DNA of 64,000 bases from Monoplex corrugatus (GCA_030674185.1 CM060307.1:58387481-58451480), one strand, 5' to 3'; shown: positions 23,051 to 37,180, counted from the first letter of the stretch. The notes: a model not told the origin generated them from the sequence alone. Numbers and translations are program-made.

Positions 23051-24475
23051 TTGTTGTCTTGGTTGTCTGTATGTCTGCCTATCTCTCAGTCCATCTGTCC
23101 GCTCGTCTGTACGCTCGTCTCTCTCACAGTCTATATAGTGGATTGTCTTTCTATAATCCATGTATCCAATATCTTGATGTCCTATCTGCCTGTGTGTATG
23201 TCTGTATCAGCCTGTCCATCCATCCATCCACTCTGTATGTACTTGATTTTCTGTCTGTTTATGTAGCTGGTTGTCTGTCCATCCATCCATCCACTCTGTG
23301 CCTTGATTTTCTGTCTGTTTATATAGCTGGTTGTCTGTCCATCCATCCAAATTTCTGTAGGTGCCTTCATTGTCTGTCCGTCTGTCTGTATCTTTGTTTA
23401 TATAACTGTCCATTCATCCCTCCATCCCTCTGTCTGTGCCTTGGATTTCTGTTTGTCTGTTTACATAAGTGGATGTCAGCCCATCCATCCATTCTTCTCT
23501 CTGTACCTTAATAGTCTTTATTTTTATAGCTGGTTGTCTGTCCACCCATCCATCCTGTTTCTGCCTTGATTTTCTGTTTATATAGCTGGTTGTCTGTCCA
23601 CCCATCCATCCTGTTTCTGCCTTGATTTTCTGTTTATATAGCTGGATGGACACTGGTTGTCTGTCCATCCATCCATCCTTCTGTTTCTGCCTTGATTTTC
23701 TGTTTATATAGCTGGTTGTCTGTCCGCTCATCCATCCATCTGTCTGAGTCTTGATTTTCTATCTGTTTTTTTATACAGTTGGTTGTCTGTCCGTCCATCC
23801 ATCCCGTCTGTCTGTACCTTGGTTATCTATCTGTTTGTGTAGCTGGACGTCTGTCCATTCATCCATCTTTCTGTCCGTGCCTTGCTTGTTTGTGCACCTG
23901 GTTTGTCCACCCATCCATCATTCTGTGTGTGCATTGATTGTCTGTCTACCTCTGTTTATATAGTTGGCTGTCTATCCATCCAACCATCCTTCTATCTGTG
24001 CCTTGATTGTCTATCTGTCTGTCTGTTTATGTAGCTAATTGTCTGTCTGTTTGTCCGTCCACTCTGTCCGTGCCTTGATTGTCTATCTGTCTGTCTGTTT
24101 ATGTAGCTAATTGTCTGGTTGTCTGTCTGTCTGTCTGTTTGTCCGTCCACTCTGTCCGTGCCTTAATTGTCTGTCTGTGTGTTTGTTTATGTAGCTAATT
24201 GTCTGGTTGTCTGTCTGTCTGTCTGTCCGTCCACTCTGTCCGTGCCTTGATTGTCTATCTGTCTGTTTATTTAGCTAATTGTCTGGTTGTCTGTCTGTTT
24301 GTCCGTCCACTCTGTCCGTGCCTTGATTGTCTATCTGTCTGTCTGTTTATGTAACTGGTTGTCTGTTTGTCCGTCCATTCTGTCCGTGCCGTGATTGTCT
24401 GTCTGTCTCTTTGTTCATATAGCTGACTGTCCATCCATCCGTCCCACTGTCTGAGTTTCATTTGTGTGTTCTTCG
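23050..24475. repeat. Degenerate minisatellite of about 60-70 bp units with CATC/CTGT cores
   Basis: About 1.4 kb in which the motif GTGCCTTGATT, TCTGTCTGTTTAT, ATAGCTGGTTGTCTGTCC and ATCCATCCATCC recurs roughly twenty times with varying length. The last third (24000-24350) is more homogeneous, with TAGCTAATTGTCTG and TGTCCGTCCACTCTGTCC. Repetitive LSVHPSI-like open frames follow from the repeat and are not a gene. Only unit A has this expansion. Confidence 0.9.
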
Positions 24476-24479
24476 TCCG

Positions 24480-24708
24480 TCCATCGTTCTATCTGTTTAG
24501 GGGAAATAAAGACCAAAAAAAGTGCATTTCGTGGTCATTTTATTTCCTTGCCTTGCTGGTCTGTGAGGACAAAGATATTCCCCAACATCAGGTGGGCAGC
24601 TTGACTGCCAACCCCACCTCCCTCAGGTCAACTCATCAGTATAAACAGTTTACACAGAGAGGCATGCGTACAGGCACACGTGCACATACATACACGCACG
24701 CACGCGCG

Positions 24709-24783
<75 letters not shown>

Positions 24784-24790
24784 ATAGAAG
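24480..24790 (+). repeat. Landmark G, unit A copy, with (CA)n
   Basis: TTTCCTTGCCTTGCTGGTCTGTG at 24543-24565 with CTTGACTGCC and CCCACCTCCCTCA downstream matches 47482-47580 of unit B. A CA repeat lies at 24708-24782. Confidence 0.65.
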
Positions 24791-25589
24791 GCTTTACTGA
24801 AAACTTCACCTCCCTCATTGCATATATTGTAGTGCAGGCAAGTCACCAACGCACGCACAAACGCACACATATATATACACACACAACAGGACATGTGCAG
24901 ACAAGTACGTACATGCACATACGTACGTTTCTCCACACACTTCTCCACTTAACATTAAGTTTTGTCTTCTTGGTTAAAAACTAAAAAGCATGGAATTGTT
25001 TCAGTTCGTGCCTATGTAATTTATTATATGATGCTGTGTAACGATTACGTTAAATATATATATGTTGAGTGCATATGTATGATGAAATCATCACATGAAT
25101 TGTTTGTGCATATTAAGCAATGGCCCTCTATGAATGTCTACATTTTCATGGTGTTATGTTTTTATTTTTACCATTGTTTTGTTTGGAACGCCTTAAGGCA
25201 GTTATTGTTATCATTATTGATATCTGAGGAGAACGGTAGATGCGATGTAACTGATTGAGAGAGTCTGTTTGCTTGTCAGCATTTGTCTCTCTTTCTGCCT
25301 GTCTGTGCCCAATGCGCTAAAATGTAATACAATTCTATCAGCTGAGACTGAACAGGAGATGGGAATCTACCTGGAAACAGTTTTCGGGGTTTGGGGGATA
25401 TTGGATTTTCTGAAGTTGGCATGCGGTAAGACAGTCTGTTCAGTATGTCATTGTGTGTCCGACCATATTTACACAGAAGATGGAAATAATCATTCATCGT
25501 CCTTTTAGTCAGCTAAAGTATTTATCAAGTGTGCATCAGTTTTGTGTGTTGACATTTTGTTGTGACATTTTACCAGTTTGATTCTCTTT
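24791..25589. other. Unannotated stretch
   Basis: CA-rich to 24930, then unique sequence. GGAACGCCTTAAGGCAGTTA near 25186 resembles a retroelement 3' end but no body was found. No supported gene. Confidence 0.4.
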
Positions 25590-26042
<453 letters not shown>

Positions 26043-26785
26043 TTGCAAATATCTTGGCTAAATAATGCATAAAGAGGAATGGATTCACGAGACAGTGTCG
26101 CAGACAAACAGAAAGCAGCCGTTAACGAGATTGGGGTCGAAGCACCCAAGTGAACCGTTGTTGAAAACATGAAACCATCCCCTCAATGCACGACCTTTCC
26201 TAAACAGATTAGACGGTTTTGAAAAAACTGATCCCTGGTTGTTCAACACACTAATACCACGACGACCACCTCCAGCTCTTTTTTCTGTTTTAAGAAAACA
26301 AAAGGAGGGCTCCTGATAAATAAGTTTAACATGCAGAAGTGCAACAGAAGTCTTCGAGTGCAGTCCATTCATAGAACCAGTAATTTGGACTGTGTGATTT
26401 TGACTGACACTTCTTAGTTTGACAGTTTGTAATTTAAGCATGATTGTCTTGCTGTAGAGTGGGTGGTCTTACAATGTTTTATGTCAGGTTCTTGTGTGGC
26501 ACAATGTCTACCTGATCAGATGTGATTAAGTGTCAGTTACGTCATGGAAGCAGTTATGACAACTTTTCGTTTACCAACACTGTGTCTGTGTTTCTTAGGG
26601 CGATTTATGTGAGGATATATTATGGTAAGAAATACAGAAGACATACTCATGTCTCCAGTGTCAAATAATTGGATCTCCTTAGCACCATTTTTTTCATGAC
26701 AACTGTTTCACATTTGGAGATTTTTCTTCCCATTTCCTGTCATGGTGACCTGATTCATCTTTTTCTGCTTCTTGTATGCATGGAA
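26043..26785. other. Unannotated stretch
   Basis: No gene, RNA or mobile element recognised. Confidence 0.4.
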
Positions 26786-26786
26786 T

Positions 26787-27005
26787 ATCAAGATGTTTGG
26801 TATTAGTGTTCTTGGAGTATGTCACTTGGGGGACATTTTAGTGTTTTGTTTGGTTTCAGCGTTCTTGGAGTATGCCACTATAGCAATCTTTTAGTAATAT
26901 GTTTGATATCAGTGTTCTTGGAGTATGTGACTGGAGGGACATTTTAGTGGTATGTTTGGTATCAATGTTCTTAGAATGTTTCACTGTAGGGACTCTGGTG
27001 GTTTC
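26787..27005. repeat. Short tandem repeat, four copies of about 50-58 bp
   Basis: Four diverged copies containing ATGTTTGGTATCAGTGTTCT and TGGAGTATGTCACT, then GGACATTTTAGTG. The repeats start near 26790, 26848, 26898 and 26951. Confidence 0.85.
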
Positions 27006-27499
27006 TTCATCAAGAGAGATATTCACCCATTCTGGTTCCATGGCCTTACAATTATTATTGTCAGCATGGGCATTGCAGGTAATCGTCTGTCTGTTCTGTC
27101 AGAACAGGAATTATTAAACACTACCAAAACAGACCAAGCAGAGATACATGGTCTTGTATTGTGAGTGATCTTATTGCAGAGGCATTAATAGCACCTATGG
27201 ATTGACTACAAGACAATTAATCTATCGGTACCTCTAAATGATGGACATAGTGTAGTAAAGCAGAGTGGAGGAAGATCCGTCCACAAAAAAGTGAGGTTTG
27301 AACCACCATCAATACAATATGATTTTTTTCATCTGCATGTAAAAGAACGAACAAGAAAAGAAAAATGCTGTGCATTCAGCAGTGAAGTAGGTTCTAGAAA
27401 ACAAGAACGAAGCATTTTCTGGTGAAGGAGAGGATACAAATTGGGGGACATGAATGGATTAATGAAAGCATCAGCCAGCTAAAATTTCTTGTCACTGAA

Positions 27500-29961
27500 A
27501 AAGAACTGAACACACGAAAAAAAATGCGATGAGACGTTCCTGTTTGATGATGATGGACAGTCTGTCCCATTTTCTCCCCAGCTCTTCCATCAGGCAGAAA
27601 GATGCCATCTGTCTTAGGCTCATGATACCCATCACAACTTCCCTTGCCCATATTTCGCTTGTCTTCCTTTCACATAAATCGACAACCAGAGTTTTCCCTT
27701 TGCTCATAGTTCAACTTTGCACGTCACATAAATCGTCAAACCCTGATCTGCTGTACAGGATTAAACTTGTTAATTCAGACAGTCTTGACGCTCACTAATC
27801 GTAGTTTATACAAGTCATCATTGTTCAAACCTCGCCGAATATCATTCCAGTGCATGAGACAGAACACATTGTAAAGATGTGTTTTACCAGTGTCAAACAA
27901 CATGTGAGTATTTGAACAAGCTGCAATACAATTGTGTATTACGTTAGGTGAAATCATTTTTTATTTATCGAAATATGAATTAGGCTGTGTTTGTCTTTGA
28001 ATTTAACGCTTTTTTCTTTTTAATAATGAAACAGCATGATTTGCTGGATGAGTAAACAAAAGGAAGAAATGTTCTTCCATTATCTGTTTTAACATTCTCA
28101 ATTTTCTTGAAGAGAAAAATTACAAGAAGATTCATTTCCCCATTTACAAATGTGACATTTTGTGAAATTGGATGGAAAAACGTGCCTTTAATTCAAGGCA
28201 TGAAATCAAAAACGGTCATACGTTATAATTTTGGCGTAAACTTGTTTTATTTTTCAACATTTCCTGAAGGCAGTTCGTATTATCCATTAGTGTGGTTTGT
28301 TTTCAGGACAAAAAATAACACATTAATGCTTCGTGTTTACACACAGATGCCCAGTGTTTACCGTTAAATTTGGCACGTGGTCAACAGAAAAAGAGCGTTG
28401 GTGATAAAATCTATTTCTCTGTTAGGTTGATGAACTATTGGCCAAATGGAAATGCAGCTTTTGGTGTAGGCCTATTGTGACCATTGGTTAAATGACTTAA
28501 ATTGTCAGATGGGCTTAAGACTTGTACCTTGTTTTGTGCACATGCTGAGTAGCTTTGCAAGTATGTGCATAGAATTATATAAATACCACAACAATAACAA
28601 GAGTAGCAGTAACGGTGGCAGTAATCTATTGAAATACATTGTTTTCTTCATTTCAGTCAGTTGGCGCAATGCAACAGTATGGGACAAGAGTCCAAAAATA
28701 AGAAGTTGTTTGTGCGTGGGCATGGTTCAGTTTTCCACGTTGTATAATCCCAAAATGTTATGATGTAGGTCTTTCACTTATTTACACATGGATCGTGCAC
28801 AGTATCTAAAACAAAGGGTATCAGAACTGTTTATGTTCCAGTGAGACCGGTATATCTGCGTTGCCATGATTAAAAATAAGAACTAAACAAAAACAAAGGC
28901 AGCTGAGTCCAGATATCGACTTGAGAAGTATTTCGACACACTTTGCGAACTATTCTGAAATTGCTCTGTGCCGTCTGTCAGTGTACTACAACCTTATTGT
29001 GAAAGAAGTCGGTGAACTGCTTCATACTTTACTGGTAAAAATGTACACGAAACTGGAATCTGCAGTTCTTAAAACAGGAATTTGCCATACTTGGACTATG
29101 CCATACGAACCAAATCGACTAAGAACCATGCTTTTCATAATTCATGGAGAGCGGACTGGTAAAGCGAATAAGCTTTTATCTTTGCCTCAGTATGTCTTTG
29201 TAAGATATGAATAGTTCCTGTGCTGTTGGTACAGGAAAAAGCTGGCGATGGCGGAAGAGTGGTGTTGAAGAAATGTGTTGACGATCAGAAGCAGAATTCT
29301 GTGTCCTTGCAGGCGTAGAAATAAATATCTGTCGCTAAACCTCCTTGGCCTATCATCCATTAACCTTTTGGAGTGTTTGTCTGCAGACCCCATCAAAACA
29401 CTCCAGTTTGTTTTTTTCCAGGAGGAAGCATTGGTCGGGATATTTCAGAGGAAGAAGGAAGAGGACAAGTGGGAGAGATAGATAGGGAGGGAGAGACATG
29501 ACAATCGGGACGGGGGGGGGGGGGAGGGTTGTGTGTGCATTGCACATGTGGTTTATTACTATTTAAGTACCGAGCAGCAACTTTGATCAAAAGGCTCTAT
29601 GAGAGCATTGTCAAGGGGAACATTTGCATACGAGTGTGTGTGTGTGGGTGTGTGCGCGCGCGCGTGCGTGCGTGCGTGTGTGCGCGCGTGCATGTGTGTG
29701 TGCACTTGTGTATGTGCGCCTGTGTATGTATGTGCATGTGCGCGTGCGTGTGTGTGTAAGAGAGAGAGAGAGAGCGTGTGTGTGTGCGTTTTGATCTTCA
29801 AGAGCAAGTTGCAGCTTGCATGGATGTGATATTAATACTCTCTCCAAGGATAGTTCAGAAGAAGAGAGAGAGAGGAGAGGGGACAGAGAGCATTAATGGT
29901 GTGTTTGGATGGGTTAGCATAATTTATCGACCCAGAATTTCACGCACATTTCCAGTAACTC

Positions 29962-30010
<49 letters not shown>

Positions 30011-30310
30011 GTACATACGGACACATACACACGCGCGCGCGCACATACACACACACACACGCTCACACGCACGAACATACACACACGCGCACGTGCGCGC
30101 ACACACACACACACCATTAGGAATAAACAAGGAAGTGCACTTGTAGAAACATGGAAATAGTTCAAAGAGGCATTTTTGTCCACGCTTTCATTTAATGAGA
30201 AGTATCAGAGTGGTGCCTGACCGTTTGAATAAGTTTAAGAATATACATATTTGGCAACAAAAAACAATAACTCGTTTTGGACTAATAATGACAGGTATAG
30301 AAAAAGGGTG
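27500..30310 (+). repeat. Terminal module X, copy 1
   Basis: About 2.8 kb homologous to 30500-34500. Paired stretches include 27660-27800 with 30505-30650 (CTTCCTTTCACATAAATC, GACAGTCTTGACGCTCACTAATC), 28095-28370 with 32700-32970, 28900-29090 with 33590-33760, and 29210-29420 with 33900-34100 (the latter also with 9.7 kb). It contains GT repeats at 29634-29790, a (CTGT)n block at 29962-30010 and CA repeats to 30114. No conserved reading frame seen. Confidence 0.65.
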
Positions 30311-30742
30311 CCAGCAAGCAAAATACTTTGATCATATCAGTGGCAGGAGACATCACGTTTAATGACGAGGAGGAGGAGGATAGATCAAAGAAAAACATAT
30401 CCAAAGGATCTGCAAATTAGTAATTATTTGGATGATACAGTGAGTAAACGCTTATTCTATAACCTGTCAATCAAAATTTTAAAAAAAAATGGTATAACTA
30501 CGTGTCTTCCTTTCTCATAAATCACCAGTTAGAGCTTCCTTTGTTGATATTTTAGCTGTTTTCAATTCATGCAAATTGTCAAAACCTGATCTTGACAGGT
30601 CTGAAGTCGTTAATATAGACAGTCTTGATGTTCACTGATCCTAGTTTGTAAAAATCTTCGAAGACAGTCTGCTTTTGGTGGAATCACTTTTCAGAGCATA
30701 AAACACGACATAGTTTTTAATGCTATCTTTTATCAAAATCAG

Positions 30743-31765
30743 ATATCCTGTGAATATTCTAAATGACGTAATAATCATGTATTACATCAAAGATGATCGA
30801 CCTGTGAGTATTCTAAATGAGTTGTAACAATCATGTATTACATCAAAGATGATCAACCGGTGAGTATTCTAAATGAGTTGTAATAATCATGTATTACATC
30901 AAAGATGATCAACCTGTGGGTATTCTAAATGATTTGTAATAATCATGTATTACATCAAAGATGATCAACCTGGTGAGTATTCTAAATGATTTGTAATAAT
31001 CATGTATTACATCAAGGATGATCAACCTGTGGGTATTCTTAATGAGTATGAGTTGTAATAATCATGTATTACATCAAGGAGATCAGCCTGTGAGTATTCT
31101 AAATGATTTGTAATAATCATGTATTACATCAAGGATGATCAACCTGTGGGTATTCTAATGAGTATGAGTTGTAATAATCATGTATTACATCAAGGAGGAT
31201 CAGCCTGTGAGTGTTCTAAATGAGTTGTAATAATCATGTATTACATCAAGGAGGATCAGCCTGTGAGTGTTCTAAATGAATTGTAATAATCATGTATTAC
31301 ATCAAGGAGGATCAGCCTGTGAGTGTTCTAAATGAGTTGTAATAATCATGTATTACATCAAGGAGGATCAGCCTGTGAGTGTTCTAAATGAGTTGTAATA
31401 ATCATGTATTACATCAAGGAGGATCAGCCTGTGAGTATTCTAAATGAATTGTAATAATCATGTATTACATCAAGGAGGATCAGCCTGTGAGTGTTCTAAA
31501 TGAGTTGTAATAATCATGTATTACATCAAGGAGGATCAGCCTGTGAGTGTTCTAAATGAGTTGTAATAATCATGTATTACATCAAGGAGGATCAGCCTGT
31601 GAGTATTCTAAATGAATTGTAAAAATCATGTATTACATCATGGAGGATCAGCCTGTGAGTGTTCTAAATGAGTTGTAATAATCATGTACTACATCAAAGA
31701 GGATCAGCCTGTGAGTATTCTAAATGAGTTGTAATGATCATGTATTATATTGAAGAGGATCCACA
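30743..31765. repeat. 56-bp minisatellite, about 18 copies
   Basis: Tandem array with a 56-bp unit containing TAATAATCATGTATTACATC, then GGAGGATCAGCCTGTGAGT and TTCTAAATGAGTTG. I count 18 occurrences of CATGTA(T/C)TACATC. Early units carry AAAGATGATCAACC and later units AAGGAGGATCAGCC; the central units 31200-31600 are nearly identical, so homogenisation was local. Two units carry an extra TATGAGT. Each unit contains GTAATA...TATTAC, a 6-bp inverted repeat around ATCATG. Confidence 0.95.
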
Positions 31766-32332
31766 CTCATCTTAACATCAAGCAATCCTGATCATCTTTA
31801 GGGAGCGTCGTATGAGGTATTTTACAAACACTGAATTCCAGCAGCCACTGTTGAATATTATTGAAGCTGTCTGACAGACAGTATTGCACAGCGGATTCTC
31901 TGTGATGATGACACTGACTGCTCCATTTATTATACTCCTGGCACTGGGAGACTGACAGAATAAACCTGGGTGTGGTCAGTTTTGGAGAATCACAATGAGC
32001 TCTGTGGGGTTAATGCCGTGGAGGTTGTACATGAGACGGGACAACTGCAATAACAACTATAGTAAAAGTAGCAACAACATCGACAACAACAACAAATATA
32101 TGTTACTAGATACAGAGACAATATGGAAGAACGAGAGAAAAGGAAACTCACTTATGTTTTAGAGAAATAAAAAGATTAGCAAGTGAATATCATCAACAAA
32201 TCAGTGTGTTTATATGTCTCATTTAGAACATAAACACTGAATGAGACAAAAGTATTCCAGTGATTACCATAAAATTATCAGAATGTTTTAGGACGTTTAA
32301 TATGCCTGTAATGCCTTCAGATGCAAACAAAC

Positions 32333-32445
<113 letters not shown>

Positions 32446-34500
32446 AACGATTTTTAAGTCAGATTTTGTTTGTATTTTCCGTTCAGTTGTTTATTCCCAT
32501 CTTCTTGTAATTTCCTATATTTCTAGTACATCAGTTGACAAACGAATGCGATTTTTCAAAATCAAAATATTACACACTGTGTGATGTTCAGTTACAGACT
32601 TATTCTTAATGGATTTTTTTTACCTTTTTGGCAGCAAATCAGCAATGTCTTTCCACCAGTAAGTAAAACGATTGATCCATTTTCTTTCGCTGTTTTAAGA
32701 ATCTCAATTTTCCTGGCACAAAAAAATCTCGTTTCCCTTTCTTCAAATCTGACAAGTTTTCTGCGTCTAATTGGAAAAAAAACTTTCTTTCAATCTATGG
32801 TGTGAAATTGAAGACGCTCGCACGCAATGGCATTGGTGTAATGTTTCGTTTTATTTTTAAATGTTCTCAGAACGTAATCAGCATCTTTCTAGTGCTGTTT
32901 TGTCTGCTTTCAGAGCCAGTAGTAGAGTTTTTGTGTTTAGTGTCTTGCGTACCCACATGGTCAGTGTTTAATTTTAAATTCAATGTTTAGTAAATGGAAA
33001 AAAGCGCAATTGTGATTACATTGATTTCCCTGCAAGGTCAATGAATTGGTAACCAAAAATAAAAACAACTTTAGAAAACAAATCTTGTGGTCACACAATT
33101 TTGCCAATTTCCCAAACATGCTATTTTCTTATTGCTCTGTCAAAAATTGAACATTATCTGGGAATTTTTCAGATGTGTTTGAGATTTGCCCCTATTTATG
33201 TGCAGATGCTAAATGCTTTATGATATGTCCATGATTTCATGACAGAATGGTAAACAGAATAGCAATTACATCAGTTGGGACAACAACGTCTGGATTATTG
33301 GAAGATGTTGTCCTGTTTTCTGCATTTTAGGTGAATCACTCAGTTCAGTATCAAAGGTAATAAATACAGTCCTTTAGATGCTTTTAAATGGGTTGAGATC
33401 AACTTTTGAGAATACAAAGCCGAAAATGTAAACAGGCATTCATGTAGGTTGTTCATTTATTTGCATATGAATTCGTGCATAATACTTTAATAAAGGCATT
33501 CTGAGTAAACAGTCGATAGGAAATTGCAACGTTGTATGCTTCAGTAAGATTATAATTGTTCACAGTTACAAAAACGAAAGTAGTTGAAATCAGATATTTA
33601 TACGATTAGGATGATTTCAACAAACCTTGTGAATTGCTCTGATGTTCCATTATGATGTCTTCTGTGTACCGTAAATCCTGTTTCTGGAACGAGAGAGCAA
33701 AACATCTTTACCCATTATCATCAAAATGTGGAATTGGAACTTGGATTTTGTTTAAGACTTGCCTGTCATGCTTAAACAGTTATATACATGTTCCACCCAA
33801 ATGAAAAAAAAGGGACTTACCACCTTTTTTATCGTTATTCAAATATCACAGACTGTCAGTGCCAGTAGGTTTTCCCATCGCCTCAACAATTTCTGTGACG
33901 TGTACAGTTCCTGTGCTACTGGTAAAAGAGACGGGAAGGGGATAGGGGATGGTTTTGATCAGATGTGTTGGTGATTGGAAGCAGAAGCCCTGACCTTGTA
34001 GCGATTCGAATTATTTTCTGTGGTTAACCATTGCATACCACTCCATTATCTTTCAGAGTGCAACGCCCTTTGCCTGGAGGCCACATCAAAACACTCTTTT
34101 CCTGTTGTCCAAAATGAAGTTTTGGCTATGATGTGGAGTAAGAGAGAGGGGTAGAGAGGAAAGAGGGAGAGAGAAGTGGAAGGTGTGTGTGTGTGCACGC
34201 GCGCGCGCGTGTGTGTGTGCACGCGCGCGTGTGCGTGCGTGTGTGTGTGTGTGTGTGTGCACGTTCAGTTGATTAATCTCTGCAAACAATCAGGTGTGTG
34301 CTGAATGGCCGCATTAAAACATGCTCATGGGGATCCATTACAAAGAATGAGGGTGTGTGTGTCTGTGTGCGTGTGTCTGTGTGTGCGCGCGCGTGCGTGT
34401 GTGTGTATGTGTGTGTATCTCTGTCTGTCTGTCTGTATATCTGTGTGTATGTGTGTTTGTCAATATTTGTGTGCCTGTTTGTGTGGCATGCAGCAGTAAC

Positions 34501-35085
34501 CATAAGGCACCTCAACTCTTTAATCTTTGACCCTGCTCTACTGCAAAAGAAAGACGTGGCAGTTCAAAAAATGATAGTTCATCTGCTTTAATTTTCAGCA
34601 TGCAGGTCAGTGTCATCAGTTAATGTGTGCATGGTGACTTGATTCAGCTCTACACTTACATCTGTTTTATTTTCTGGCGATAGACAGTGAACTGTTGAAG
34701 TGTAGGTCTCTCTTTACCCCTGAGAGTGCTGTTCCGGGTGACGGAAGGTATCTTGACTGATGGGTAAACATTGCCATGGTCCCAAGATATAGTGTACGGA
34801 AACTGGTCCTTGATGCTATAAATATTGCTTTGACTATCAGGATTGTTAACAATTTATGCCTAACACAGCTAGCTGACAAGGGTAGTGAGAGTATTTTTAA
34901 GTACAAGAGTGGTTCCCTGGCCGCCAGCAGAAGAGAAAGTTTTCCATTTGACAGCAGTTCAATGGAGGATAGCGAAATAAAATCTTCATTATCCTGTGCT
35001 GTTTATTGATGAAACTACACTGCTTTCCTGTCTGAAAGAATTGCAAGCAAGATAACATGCATCTGCTACAGTAGTGTCACTAGCA
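34501..35085. other. Unannotated stretch with one short ORF of unclear status
   Basis: A 77-codon ATG-initiated frame at 34776-35009 sits behind a good start context (GCCATGG) and is not low-complexity. It has no recognised domain and no counterpart in the other modules. I do not call it a gene. Confidence 0.25.
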
Positions 35086-35528
35086 CTGCCCCTGTTTATC
35101 TCTCTTGTCTGGTTACTCTGTGTACTCTCTCTTGCTCCCTCCGTTCTTCCTTTGACTGACGACTTCGATAGCAAAACTGCTTCAAACGTAAATGTCATTG
35201 CTTCCGTTCCTTCTCTATGTATAGCCCCCAGCTGTGGAATTCCTTCCCAAGTAATATTACACATTCTGCTTCTGTTTCCTCTTTCAAATCCCACCTCAAA
35301 ACTTTATCTCTTCTGCTTTTGTTTCCTCTTTCAAATCCCACCTCAAAATTTATCTCTTCAGATAACATTTGAATGTCCAGAATCTTTCTAACGTTTTGTA
35401 GTATGTTCCCATGTCCATCGTATGATTTCGATCAGGTCTGTGACTATGAGTGCGTGTGAGAATGTGCTTTTGTGAGTGGCTAGAATCATAGGTAAGGCGC
35501 TATATAAATGCAAGTTATTATTATTCAT
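35086..35528 (+). pseudogene. CR1/L2-like LINE, 3' end fragment
   Basis: A decayed C-terminus begins APVYLSCLVTLCTLSCSLRS (35088-35147), parallel to PEYLSELLPVYTPSRQLRSS in LINE-B. It continues with PQLWNSFPSNITHSASVSSF then KSHLKTLSL (about 35228-35315). A 48-bp segment (CTTTCAAATCCCACCTCAAA) is duplicated in tandem near 35281-35345. The fragment ends with the CR1/L2-type 3' tail GGCGCTATATAAATGCAAGT and (ATT)n at 35496-35525. Confidence 0.85.
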
Positions 35529-36399
35529 CGTTCTTCCTGGAGTCAATCATTGCAGGAAATGATAGAGAGCTTTTACATCCCTTGCTCAGACAACAATGTT
35601 CTATTTGTTTTGCTCAAACTAGTAGGAGTTCAAGAAACACTTTGCAAACTTTCCCATTCGCTTGTTTGTCTGTCCGTTTGTTCATTAGTTTGTTTGTTTG
35701 TTTGTTTCCATCGTAATGCAATGTAAGTTCCCTTCTAAAAGTCATCGAGTAATAAAGGTAGCAGAGAACTTGTTGTTCAGTAGCTATGTACATGTAAATG
35801 TATAAGTGAGTACAGTTAGCAACGAAAAGTAGGAAAACATAATATTCTACATGTGAAAGATCCCATGGAGCTGGCAAAGCCATCGATTTTACTAGTTTTG
35901 GGTTTTGTTTTGTTTGTTTTATTTTGTATCTTTTTGTTTCTGGTTTTTGTTTTTGTTGTTGTTGTTGTTTAAGGTATTTTTCGTTTCAAATATGAATACT
36001 TGTTCCAAATAGGGAGAAAATGAAATTCCGTAATGTTTGCAAAACAGGAAGACTTGAATCACCGTGAGAAGGTTTACCATTTTATGGAAACTTTTTACTC
36101 GTGAAAAGTTCCAGTATTTTGTTGTCTTTTTCTGCATTTGTATGTTCGTGTTGGAATCACTTTCCACACTTTAGAGAACTGTTCCCCCTCTCAAAACAAA
36201 TAGAGTCAATTTTTTTGCATTCCACAATTGACTGACTGGTCGATGTTAGTCTCTTCTGTTCTTCTGTCTTCGTCCATGGAGTTCATAACATCTGGGACAG
36301 GACTACAATAACGTTGTTATCATCGCCACGTCTGAATTTGGTAAGAGCAGAACATGTCTTTTAGGATTGTTTGAGCCAAGTATGGATAAACAGTTCCTA
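35529..36399. other. Unannotated stretch
   Basis: GTTT repeats at about 35660-35710 and a TTGTT-rich tract at 35895-35975; nothing else recognised. Confidence 0.4.
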
Positions 36400-37180
36400 C
36401 TAACCTACACGCTTTGGTATCATTAGTGACAGAAAATTAAAAACATCAAACAAGAACAAAAATGACAAAAACACAATAAAAACTCTAGACTCAGAATGAT
36501 TATTCCACATCTCCCATCCATTCCCATCACCTCCATAAAACGTGATAATGAGAATAACATTAAAATGGGGAGTTCAGAAAGGACATGTTTCATCTCAATC
36601 ATCTCACCACACAGAATAGTGTTGAGATAATGACATGAGAAGAAGAAAAGCTGTGAACAGTAATGAAAATTTTAGCATACAAACAAAATGATATTCAGAA
36701 TGATGAATGGTTTTAGCATACAAATAATAAACCGAGTAGCACCGCAGTGATGAATAAAAGAGAGTGAGGTGACTTTAACAAAATCATCACGTCTTGATCT
36801 GGAACCTGTCATTTATGTCATGGCTTCTGTCAAAGTTTGCATTTCTCCCAAGGATGTTGTCGGATAGCATTTCGCTGCCTTTTGGTCCCAGGCGAGGCCA
36901 CCTTGGCAATTTCTTACCCTCACGTCTCCTCCAGCTCTCAAGCTGAGCGCCGTGCGTGTCAACAGAACGAAGCTTGCGGCAAATTTCCTGGTCTTCTCTG
37001 GGGAAATTTTAGAACAGCACTATGATTACGGGCTGCACGCAATGATGAAAACCAAGTTATGATCCCGACACATCAATAATCCTGCTCAAAGGTGCGACAT
37101 TTGGGATCTGTTTCAGCTCACCACAATTCTCCCAGTCAGTCACCAGTTTTGGGGTTTTGCAGTTTTTACCGTACAAGAAA
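36400..37180 (+). repeat. Unit B, landmark L2
   Basis: Matches 10900-11580 and 50400-51110. The best part is 36840-37070, with GTTGTCGGATAGCATTTCGCTG and AACAGAACGAAGCTTGCGGC. The leading part (TGATTATTCCACATCTCCCATCCATTCCCA) parallels 10948-10978. Confidence 0.75.

Noticed and set aside
25269..25508. 79-codon frame with a hydrophobic start and several cysteines, resembling a secreted peptide
   Set aside because: The frame opens at TTG, not ATG, has no conserved cysteine pattern I can name and no counterpart in unit B.
30743..31765. Regular direct repeats resembling a CRISPR array
   Set aside because: The whole 56-bp unit is repeated, with no variable spacers, and the context is animal DNA.
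34776..35009. 77-codon ORF with good start context
   Set aside because: No domain, no paralogue in the other modules, no splice or promoter evidence; length is possible by chance.
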